Assembly (NCBI GenBank): GCA_017051695.1
Contig: JAFIDK010000002.1
Coordinates: forward strand, 496,001 to 560,000
Origin: Algoriphagus aestuarii
GTDB lineage: Bacteria; Bacteroidota; Bacteroidia; Cytophagales; Cyclobacteriaceae
DNA: 64,000 bases
Direction of reading: 5' to 3'
A program made the translations under genes and the position numbers. This document shows positions 26,461-32,806 of the stretch, in pieces. The notes below the pieces were generated by a model that saw only the letters and a list, made by a program, of their open reading frames with translations, was not told the DNA's origin and ran no database searches. Position 1 is the stretch's first letter, and each line of letters opens with the position of its first letter.

Positions 26461-26901
26461 TTTTGCCCCGTTTTTTTGAGTGGTGGGTGTATACCACGGT
26501 TTATTGTTTGGTACTGGCTGATAAATTCTTAATCGGTACAAAATCAGGATTCAGTCCTTGGATCAAAAAAATGGTAGACTTTCCTATGCAAAATGCTACT
26601 TACAAGAAAGAAAAAAATAAGAGAATCTCCACCTTCCAAGCGGATTTAAATGCATCATTTTCAAAAACATACCTGCTTAGCTGGCTAGAAAGCTTAGGGT
26701 ATAAATTTCTAATTTACCAGATGTGGGAGTTTTTGGAGTGGTGGAAATTGGATTAAAGTAAAATACCAGCGATGGTATTTGATATAGAAACTATTTAATA
26801 GTTTTTCTGATAAATTGACCTTAAGTTTTTGGGTTTCCATATATCTTTAATCTATTAGAAAAAATATATACCTTTTCATCGTCTCTCAAAACAAAAAAAT
26901 A

Positions 26902-26991
26902 ATGGCCAGCACAGATATTATCTATGGTATTACCATGATCGAAGCAGGAGTTTCTAGAGTAGTTCCGGTGGATTTAAGGGAGTTAGCTTAA
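26902..26991 (+). pseudogene. Duplicated 3' end of smc (29 codons plus stop)
   Basis: This 90-nt stretch encodes the same last 29 residues as smc (MASTDIIYGITMIE through VDLRELA) and the stop. It differs from 23851-23940 at seven positions, all third codon positions and all synonymous. Homology starts at the internal ATG and stops at TAA. As a free frame of 29 codons it is unlikely to be a gene. The lack of amino-acid changes means it diverged while part of a functional smc, so it most likely came from another lineage's smc (or is the original tail displaced by an incoming one). Confidence 0.85.
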
Positions 26992-27002
26992 AATAAAAAA
27001 AA

Positions 27003-27347
27003 ATGGATATTTTAGAAAGTATATTAATTGGTGGTGCAGGTGGAGCAATTGCCGGAATAACAGTAAAAACTATTCAATTTATTAATATTGAATATAAAAT
27101 AAGCCGAGATAAAAGGAAGATATATAATTGGTTAAAATCAAATACCTCATCTCAAAGTGGTGAAAAATTTAGATCAACCAGAGCTATAGCAAGCTATAAT
27201 AATTTGACTGAAGACCGAGTAAGATTTATTTGTTCATTACATCCATCAATACACCTTTCAACTGGTGAAAATGAAGACTTTTGGAGCTTACATACAAGAG
27301 GTGAAGAAAGTGAATATGAAAACAGAGATGGATTATTTAATATTTAA
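27003..27347 (+). CDS. Small membrane/wHTH-like protein of the HNH-Nmad2 cassette
   Basis: 114 residues. A Gly-rich hydrophobic N-terminus (about 6-28, LIGGAGGAIAGITVKTIQF) could be a membrane helix. The rest is charged and reads like a short winged helix (KIYNWLKSNT, then FRSTRAIASYNNLTEDRVRFICSLHPSIHL), ending in a Glu-rich tail. I do not know a named family. It starts 11 nt after the smc-tail relic and stops 12 nt before the HNH gene, so it is probably co-transcribed with it. The visible base composition is more AT-rich than in the core genes, which suggests transfer. Confidence 0.7.
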   Translation: MDILESILIGGAGGAIAGITVKTIQFINIEYKISRDKRKIYNWLKSNTSSQSGEKFRSTRAIASYNNLTEDRVRFICSLHPSIHLSTGENEDFWSLHTRGEESEYENRDGLFNI

Positions 27348-27359
27348 TTAGAATTTTAA

Positions 27360-28241
27360 TTGTTCATCCCAGGCCAGATATATAAACGATCAGAAATCCA
27401 CGATAAATATGGTGGAAACAGGCAAAGCGGGATTTGTCCATCTGCTCAAGGGCCTTATATCTTTATTTTTTCAGGTTCTCAAGGAGGCCAGCACGGGTAT
27501 AAAGATCAGTGGATGAACGATAAAGTTTATTCCTACACAGGTGAAGGACAAGTTGGTGATATGAAATTCACGAAAGGAAACTTGTCTTTGATGGAACATC
27601 GAAATCAAGGGAAAGAAGTTTTTCTTTTTGAATATGTGCAAACAGGATATGTCAGATTTGAATCTGAATTAGAGTTTTATGATGCTGACTTTTTTGAAAC
27701 TCCCGATCGAAATGGAGACCTGAGAATTGGTATCAAATTCTTTTTTAATAGAATTGGTGCAAGACCTCTAATTATGCCTGAACAAATGCAGCTTGATTTT
27801 GCCGCCGACTCTCCTAGAGAAAAATACGAGATTATTTTTCCAAATTCTACAGAAAGAGAGGGCTTAGTAACCTCTCGAGTTGGTCAAGGTGCTTATAGAA
27901 AAGGAATAATCCATAGATGGAATTACCAATGTGCCGTAACCCAATTTACTGATCCAAAAATTCTGATAGCTTCTCATATAGTTCCTTGGAAGGAGGCTTC
28001 GGATCAAGAACGATTAGACCTTGATAATGGAATTCTTCTCTCTCCTACCTATGATGCTTTATTTGATCGACATATGATTAGTTTTGAAAACTCAGGAAAA
28101 ATTATTCTTTCAGAACAGGTTTTATGGGAGGACTTCAAGAAAATTGGGGTTACTGGTAAGGAGAAAATATCTGGATTAAGCGAAGGAAATAAAAGATATT
28201 TAGATAAACATACTAAGGACCTTTACAGTAATTTTTCATAA
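27360..28241 (+). CDS. SRA-like plus HNH endonuclease, probable modification-dependent restriction enzyme
   Basis: 293 residues. The start is a TTG at 27360; no ATG precedes the conserved FIPGQIYKRSEIHDKYGGN. The N-terminal half (about 1-140, with FIFSGSQGGQHGY and YTGEGQVGDMKF) resembles the SRA-like domain of ScoMcrA-type type IV enzymes, which recognises modified cytosine or phosphorothioate DNA. The C-terminal part is an HNH nuclease: CAVTQ, then ASHIVPWK with the catalytic His, and NGILLSPTYDALFDRHMISF. It should cut DNA that carries a modification. No methyltransferase is adjacent. The gene is 12 nt from each neighbour, in a three-gene cassette with an Nmad2-like protein. Confidence 0.82.
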   Translation: MFIPGQIYKRSEIHDKYGGNRQSGICPSAQGPYIFIFSGSQGGQHGYKDQWMNDKVYSYTGEGQVGDMKFTKGNLSLMEHRNQGKEVFLFEYVQTGYVRFESELEFYDADFFETPDRNGDLRIGIKFFFNRIGARPLIMPEQMQLDFAADSPREKYEIIFPNSTEREGLVTSRVGQGAYRKGIIHRWNYQCAVTQFTDPKILIASHIVPWKEASDQERLDLDNGILLSPTYDALFDRHMISFENSGKIILSEQVLWEDFKKIGVTGKEKISGLSEGNKRYLDKHTKDLYSNFS

Positions 28242-28254
28242 TAAGTTTGTACCA

Positions 28255-28938
28255 ATGAGACTTTTCAGTTATTGCATTCCAATCGATGATGGTGCTGCAC
28301 CGAATCCATATTTTGGTATTTGCACTTTAGCAATATGTAAACCAGTCATAAGAAGAGTTGCAAATATAGGTGATTGGGTTGTTGGCGTTGGTTCAAGAAA
28401 TATTCAAGGTATTGATTACTCAGGTAAGTTAGTCTACGCTATGAAGGTTACGGAAAGATTGTCTTTAAGTGAATATGATGAATTTTGCAGAAAAGAATTA
28501 GTAGGAAAGATTCCGAATATATACTCCCCAAATTATGAAAAAAGAGTTGGAGATTGTATTTATGATTATGAATCAGATAAAAATGGTAAACTAAGGCCAA
28601 GTGTCCATAATTTTGGTAATAGGGAAACTGATTTAGGAGGTTTAAATGTGTTATTGTCCACTCATTTTTACTATTTCGGAAATAATCCAATCCAAATCCC
28701 TATACACTTAATAGGAATTATTAAACAAGGGCAAGGACACAAGTCAGATTCTAACCATCATTTAAGGCTAGGCTTTTTGGAATGGATCGAAAATCAAGGA
28801 TTTCAGATAAACCACATTTTTGGAAGTCCTCAAATCCGAATAGAATTTAAGCAAAATCCCGGAGATGGCTCTAATAGTTGTTTATATAGGTGTAATAGTG
28901 GCAAGGAAGATGAAGCTATTGGAAATATTGGTTATTAA
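28255..28938 (+). CDS. Nmad2-like protein (nucleotide modification associated domain)
   Basis: 227 residues. The opening MRLFSYCIPIDDGAAPNPYFG, then CTLAICKPVIRRVANIGDWVVGVGS, fits the Nmad2 family as I remember it, a domain linked to hypermodified or modified nucleotides in phages and bacterial conflict systems. The central region (YEKRVGDCIYDY, then HNFGNRETDLGGLNVLLS) and the histidine-bearing GHKSDSNHHL are also family-like. The biochemical activity is not established. It follows the HNH gene by 13 nt and ends the cassette. Together they suggest handling or recognition of altered DNA; defence is inference. Confidence 0.65.
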   Translation: MRLFSYCIPIDDGAAPNPYFGICTLAICKPVIRRVANIGDWVVGVGSRNIQGIDYSGKLVYAMKVTERLSLSEYDEFCRKELVGKIPNIYSPNYEKRVGDCIYDYESDKNGKLRPSVHNFGNRETDLGGLNVLLSTHFYYFGNNPIQIPIHLIGIIKQGQGHKSDSNHHLRLGFLEWIENQGFQINHIFGSPQIRIEFKQNPGDGSNSCLYRCNSGKEDEAIGNIGY

Positions 28939-29213
28939 TCTCTTTTTTCTAATAATTAACTAGAATTAATTCAAAGCAATGAACGCGAGCTGAATATTTT
29001 CTGTTTGACTCATTATATCCAACAAATTCAAAAGTTCTTTAAAATCTTGGAGTAACAGTGTACTGGGAAAATGGTCTTTTACAGGGAATTATTAGTGGAT
29101 TTTTAGCTAATTGTTTAACAAAAATTTTAAATAATATGAGAAATTCAATCAATAAAATCGCAAAAATCAGATCCTACAAATGTTTATTTATAGGAATTTT
29201 AACCTTTGTGTTG

Positions 29214-29265
29214 TTTCTTTTTGGTGGGCAGACCATCCCATCCGGCAGATTTGTCCAAAAAGAAA
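29214..29265. repeat. Perfect 11-bp inverted repeat with 30-nt loop
   Basis: TTTCTTTTTGG at 29214-29224 and CCAAAAAGAAA at 29255-29265 are exact complements. The loop contains the left arm of the tRNA-like element. It may be a hairpin that competes with the tRNA-like fold or a relic of an element end. Confidence 0.5.
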
Positions 29266-29331
29266 TTTCCTGTTAAGATCCCCACACTGTGAATCCTAGG
29301 GATGGTAGAGGTTCGATTCCTCGGTCTGCCG
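29227..29331 (+). ncRNA. tRNA-like element with 8/4 acceptor-T stem and GTG loop
   Basis: GGCAGACC (29227-29234) pairs with GGTCTGCC (29323-29330), an 8-bp acceptor-like stem. A T-arm GAGG-TTCGATT-CCTC (29308-29322) with the canonical TTCGA loop lies just inside it. The tract CTGTGAA (29287-29293) looks like an anticodon loop with GTG (His) between U33 and A37, but flanking bases do not form a 5-bp stem. The inner ATCCC and GGGAT could also pair. The element is about 105 nt, too long for a normal tRNA. A terminator follows directly, which favours an expressed RNA. It could be a decayed tRNA or a non-standard one. Confidence 0.35.
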
Positions 29332-29338
29332 CAATTAA

Positions 29339-29366
29339 AAGACTGCCTAAAAGCAGTCTTTTTTAT
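29339..29366 (+). terminator. Intrinsic terminator after the tRNA-like element
   Basis: An 8-bp stem AAGACTGC / GCAGTCTT with a 6-nt loop (CTAAAA) is followed by TTTT. It starts 8 nt after the tRNA-like element, so it could end that RNA or the cassette transcript. Confidence 0.8.
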
Positions 29367-29412
29367 TATAAATATTTTGAATCAGAATACATAAAACCTT
29401 TAATTTTTAAAA

Positions 29413-29452
29413 GAAGTACCCCTCCCCCCTTCGGAAGTACCCCCTCCCACTT
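29413..29452. repeat. Direct repeat of AAGTACCCC...TTC
   Basis: Two adjacent copies of about 20 bp, AAGTACCCCTCCCCCCTTCGG and AAGTACCCCCTCCCACTTC, very rich in C on the plus strand. They sit immediately before the 21-bp minisatellite. Confidence 0.55.
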
Positions 29453-29454
29453 CA

Positions 29455-29685
29455 TTGCTCCTTGCTTGCACCTTTTTGCTCCGTGCTTGGACCTTTTTGC
29501 TGCATGCATGCACCTATTTGCTCCGCACTTGAGGCGTTTTGCTCCAAGCGTACACCTTTTTGCACCGAGCTTGCACCTTTTTACTGTTTGCTTGCACCTT
29601 TTAGCTTCACGTTTCCACTTTTTTGCTGCAGCATTGGACCTTTCTGCTACAAGCTTGCGCCTTTTTGCTCCGCGCTTGCAGCTCC
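29455..29685. repeat. 21-bp minisatellite, eleven units without indels
   Basis: Units like TTGCTCCGTGCTTGGACCTTT start every 21 bases exactly, at 29455, 29476, 29497, 29518, 29539, 29560, 29581, 29602, 29623, 29644 and 29665. They vary by base changes only. Because 21 is a multiple of three, several frames stay open, giving heptads such as CLHLFAP on the plus strand and basic KRCKxGA heptads on the minus strand. No start codon or ribosome site supports translation, so I treat it as non-coding. It follows a terminator and precedes a minus-strand gene. Confidence 0.85.
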
Positions 29686-29706
29686 GAACTGGGTGACTGA
29701 TCCTTA

Positions 29707-29749
29707 TAAAAAAATAACAGCGAGCCGGAAGGACCTGGCCCGCTGTTTT
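29707..29749 (-). terminator. Intrinsic terminator for the minus-strand gene at 29791
   Basis: On the minus strand a stem AACAGCG...CGCTGTT with inner GGCC-type pairs is followed by ATTTTTTT. It lies about 40 nt after the stop of the 157-residue gene. It also separates that gene from the minisatellite. Confidence 0.75.
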
Positions 29750-29790
29750 GCGTCAAGTAGTTATAAATCGGTTATTAAGCAAATTTCTAC

Positions 29791-30264
29791 TTATTCCGAT
29801 TTACTAGCATTAGGCTTTCTGTTAAACCTCTTCTTGAGGTCTTCATAAATCCCCTTGGCATTTGGAGCATTTAATCTAGCGGCATACTTCGTTGTGTTGT
29901 AATAGCCCAGGCCTCCTTCCAGAGTCTCTGATCCCGCCAGCATCACGGTATCACTGAGATTGTCACACAAGAGATTTGCAGCTTTCAGCAGAGGTTCCAA
30001 GCCATTGACAGCTTTCCAGTCCTTTTGCATTTCGGTTACAGGAAGAAAAGGAGGCAAAAACTGAGGTTCGGAAACCACATAATCCATGACCTTTTCTACA
30101 AAAGGCCTGGTTCCATCTGACATCTTCGGGATAGTCCTTCTATCATCCGGTGTCAAAGCAATTAAAAATGGAGCTAAAATAGCTCGAGCAGCATTGATAT
30201 GATCTAAAGCTGCGGAGAGATCCGCTTCCGGGATCTCAATGGAGATACGGTTTTCTATCGCCAT
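29791..30264 (-). CDS. Conserved-looking hypothetical protein, mostly helical
   Basis: 157 residues, no signal peptide or membrane segment. It begins MAIENRISIEIPEADL and contains long amphipathic helices (about 15-60 and 85-115), ending in a basic tail (LKKRFNRKPNASK). I do not recognise a family; the appearance is of a small cytoplasmic four-helix protein found in related bacteria. It stands alone with its own terminator; the upstream spacer (30265-30479) shows no gene. It marks the right end of the accessory stretch. Confidence 0.75.
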   Translation of the reverse strand: MAIENRISIEIPEADLSAALDHINAARAILAPFLIALTPDDRRTIPKMSDGTRPFVEKVMDYVVSEPQFLPPFLPVTEMQKDWKAVNGLEPLLKAANLLCDNLSDTVMLAGSETLEGGLGYYNTTKYAARLNAPNAKGIYEDLKKRFNRKPNASKSE

Positions 30265-30479
30265 GTTGAAAAATGTTTAAGTGAATAATAAAAATTAACT
30301 AAAAGTAAATTAGGTTTTATTTTCTGAAAACCAAGGGATTAGTATTATTTTTTTAAGAGAGTCAGTGAGTTTAGTTCTTGGATGCTAAAACCAAGCTTTC
30401 GCTCCTCTAGAGTTGGGTTTTTAATAAGATTCTTTGTGAAGGCTTTGCTCTATTTTCGACTTTGCGGTTAGGAAAATCT

Positions 30480-31436
30480 TTAATTTTTTTCCAACCAGTT
30501 TAAAATCGCCTGATTCGTTTCTTCTGGAAGTTCTTGCTGGATGCAATGTCCACAATCCAAGCTAAGCACATCTAAATTTGGGGCGAATTCCTTTAAGCTG
30601 GGAGATTTTGGAATCATATCCCGATCTCCATAAATCATCAAAGTCGGTTGTTCGATCCTTGGCTTCACCTCAGCCATCAAATGCCAGTTTCGATCCAGGT
30701 TTCTATACCAGTTGATACTTCCTGTAAAACCTGATGATTCGAAAGCAGCGCTGTAAACAGCCAGTTCTTCCTCGCTCATCAAAGCTTCCCCCATGGGTTT
30801 TTCTGCTTTAGCCAAAATAATCATGCTCATTCCTGGCTCTGGAGGTGTAGGCGCTACGTTTTTGCGGAAGATATTTCTCAGAAATTGGCTTGTGTTATCT
30901 TCCAAGATAGCATCCGCTACCCCAGGTTGCTTGTTGAAATGAACAAAATAGAAATCGGGACCAAAAAATTCCTCCATCATCTCGATCCAGGGTCTATCTC
31001 CCCGATCTTGGTAAGGCAAAGCCAGATTGATGACCTTAGAGACCCGCTTTGGATGCAATAAGGCAAGATTCCAAACCACATTAGCTCCCCAATCATGACC
31101 CATAAAGATTGCTTCTTGATATCCATAATGATCGAGCAGCGCTACCAAGTCGCTAGTTAGGTGCTGAATATCATATTTGATTACCTCAGAGGGGCTGGAA
31201 GAATTGCCATAGCCTCGCTGATTGGGAACGATAACATGGTATCCCGCTTGGACCAGCGCAGGAATTTGGAAGCGCCAAGAAAAAGCATGTTCCGGAAAAC
31301 CATGACAGAGGATGATCGGATTTCCGGCATTCTCTAAACCTGCTTCAAAAACTTCAAGGTTTATCCCATTTACCGAAATCATGGTAGGGTTTGGAAAATC
31401 AACTGGATTGGATCCTGAATGAATTACGTTCGTCAT
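30480..31436 (-). CDS. Alpha/beta hydrolase, epoxide hydrolase type
   Basis: 318 residues from the ATG at 31436; an upstream frame to 31496 overlaps the promoter and is rejected. The oxyanion motif is HGFPEH, and the nucleophile elbow is GHDWGAN, with Asp in place of Ser, which marks epoxide hydrolases and haloalkane dehalogenases. The cap region has NWYRNLDRNW, with the Tyr expected of epoxide hydrolases. The acid is in YGDRD and the base in LDCGHCIQQE. It should open epoxides to diols in the cytoplasm. It lies 73 nt behind a WYL regulator, with a -7 element and an inverted repeat between them. Confidence 0.9.
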   Translation of the reverse strand: MTNVIHSGSNPVDFPNPTMISVNGINLEVFEAGLENAGNPIILCHGFPEHAFSWRFQIPALVQAGYHVIVPNQRGYGNSSSPSEVIKYDIQHLTSDLVALLDHYGYQEAIFMGHDWGANVVWNLALLHPKRVSKVINLALPYQDRGDRPWIEMMEEFFGPDFYFVHFNKQPGVADAILEDNTSQFLRNIFRKNVAPTPPEPGMSMIILAKAEKPMGEALMSEEELAVYSAAFESSGFTGSINWYRNLDRNWHLMAEVKPRIEQPTLMIYGDRDMIPKSPSLKEFAPNLDVLSLDCGHCIQQELPEETNQAILNWLEKN

Positions 31437-31460
31437 TTTTTTAAAATTAAGAGTATGACG

Positions 31461-31496
31461 CAAACGTAATGGGTGGCTGTGACAGCCTATTGTCAA
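31461..31496 (-). promoter_or_regulatory. Promoter and probable WYL operator of the epoxide hydrolase gene
   Basis: On the minus strand TACGTTTG (31461-31468) is an exact match to the Bacteroidota -7 element TAnnTTTG, 25 nt ahead of the start codon. Upstream lie TGACA-N6-TGTCA (31480-31495) and the overlapping 13-bp palindrome GGCTGTGACAGCC (31475-31487). A regulator bound here would cover the -33 region. The adjacent WYL gene is the obvious candidate. Confidence 0.5.
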
Positions 31497-31509
31497 GGGT
31501 CAGGAAGGC

Positions 31510-32199
31510 TTATTGGAATTTGTCAAAATATTCCTGCAATGTCATTTTATGGGGTTCAAAGTTTTCAGCTTTAAGCTCGATTTTTTGAATTCTGTCCAAG
31601 CGGAAAAATCGAAACTCTTTTCGTAATCGGCAGTAAGCTATCAAATACCAGTTTTCGGCACTCAAAAGTGCAAAGGGTTCGATGATTCTCTCTGAGAAGG
31701 AGCCTTCCTTGTTGAGGTATTGAATGCTAACCAGTATGTAATTGGTTAGGGCAAATTGTAAGTCTGATAGATTGTTGCTGTTCCTTTCTTGGTGGATTGC
31801 TTCATGGTATCGGGTTCTGTCGGCTAATAAATTGGCTTTGTCTTGGACAGTGTATCTAAGAATGGATTTGATCTTATCAATAGCCTCGGAATAGTCTTTG
31901 ACAAAGGAGGCGTCTTTGTTTTTCAGAACCAGCTGCTCAGCCAAAATCAGTGCATTCGCTTGTTTTTCGGTGAACATAACAGGAGGAATTCTATACCCTT
32001 CCATCAGAGTGTAACCCTTCCCTTCTTCCGTGATGACAGGAACACCGGATTGCTCCAATGCCTTTATATCCCTGTAAATGGTCCGTTTGCTTACTTCAAA
32101 CTTATCCGCCAGTTCCTTGGCAGTGACCAATCGTTTGGTTTGTAATTGGGTTAAAATTGCGGTTAGGCGGGAAAGTCTGGTTGTTTCTGAATATTCCAT
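31510..32199 (-). CDS. HTH-WYL (YafY-type) transcriptional regulator
   Basis: 229 residues from the ATG at 32199 (MEYSETTRLSRL); a TTG 69 nt further up would add a stretch unlike the family. The HTH_11 domain (about 5-60) has VTAKELADKFEVSKRTIYRDIKALEQSGVP, and the WYL domain (about 130-205) has IEPFALLSAENWYLIAYCRLRKEFRFFRLDRIQ with the W-Y-L signature. It lies ahead of the epoxide hydrolase in the same direction. An imperfect repeat ATCGG-N8-CCGAT (32240-32257) upstream may be autoregulatory. Repressor or activator cannot be told. Confidence 0.9.
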   Translation of the reverse strand: MEYSETTRLSRLTAILTQLQTKRLVTAKELADKFEVSKRTIYRDIKALEQSGVPVITEEGKGYTLMEGYRIPPVMFTEKQANALILAEQLVLKNKDASFVKDYSEAIDKIKSILRYTVQDKANLLADRTRYHEAIHQERNSNNLSDLQFALTNYILVSIQYLNKEGSFSERIIEPFALLSAENWYLIAYCRLRKEFRFFRLDRIQKIELKAENFEPHKMTLQEYFDKFQ

Positions 32200-32329
32200 T
32201 GGGTAGGGAAAAGGCAGATTTCTTTGGATCTGTGCTAAAAATCGGAAATTTATCCGATCAATACCCAATCTTTAGAGGGGAGATAAAAAATCAAATTGAA
32301 CATTCCTCGCTTTAACAGAATCTATTTTT

Positions 32330-32790
32330 CTTTTGGCTAAAGCCTAATCTAAATAAAGATCTATCTATCGGAATGGGCTAAAGCACCAATCCTATTCAAG
32401 ATTTGATATAGAAAAATTGGGAATCAAACTACATCAATTGCCACCATCTTTAGATGGTGGATACTTAAATCAGATAGCCATTCCCCGGCTTTAGCCGAAT
32501 GTTTATAATGATTAGCTTAAGCAATGTTTTTAAACAAATTCTATTTTAGAAATGGGCTAAAGCACCATTCCTATTCATGATTTAAAAAAGAAAAATTGGA
32601 ATCAAATTACATCAATTGCCACCATCTTTAGATGGTGGATACTTAAATCCGATAGACCTTCACCGGCTTTAGCCGAATTCATTTCTTACTTTGGCTAAAG
32701 CCGGATCTAAATAATGATCTATCTATCGGAATGGGCTAAAGCACCATTCCTATTCAAGATTTGATATAGAAAAATTGGGAATCAGACTGC
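32330..32790. repeat. REP array in inverted orientation, 179-bp period
   Basis: AATGGGCTAAAGCACC recurs at about 32372, 32551 and 32730, a spacing of 179 bp. Between them lie CCACCATCT-TT-AGATGGTGG (twice) and CCGGCTTTAGCCGAAT. Read on the minus strand the core is TAGGATTGGTGCTTTAGCCC, which matches the core around the RAYT at 24.6 kb (TAGGAATGTGGCTTTAGCCC), so this is the same family facing the other way. The array fills most of the spacer between two minus-strand genes. Confidence 0.88.
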
Positions 32791-32806
32791 ATCAATTTCC
32801 CTTCCT

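Noticed and set aside
26463-26756. 97-codon frame in the spacer upstream of the NmrA-like gene
   Set aside because: TTG start, Trp- and Phe-rich composition without any domain pattern, and overlap with promoter-like AT-rich sequence.
29058-29276. 72-codon frame with one hydrophobic helix after the Nmad2-like gene
   Set aside because: It starts with GTG, has no ribosome site and runs through the inverted repeat and the tRNA-like left arm. I could not support it as a gene, although a small membrane protein is not excluded.
29455-29685. CRISPR array
   Set aside because: Units are contiguous 21-bp repeats without distinct spacers, and no cas genes are present.
29289-29696. Open frames through the 21-bp minisatellite
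   Set aside because: Frames are open because the period is a multiple of three; no start site or conserved protein pattern supports translation.
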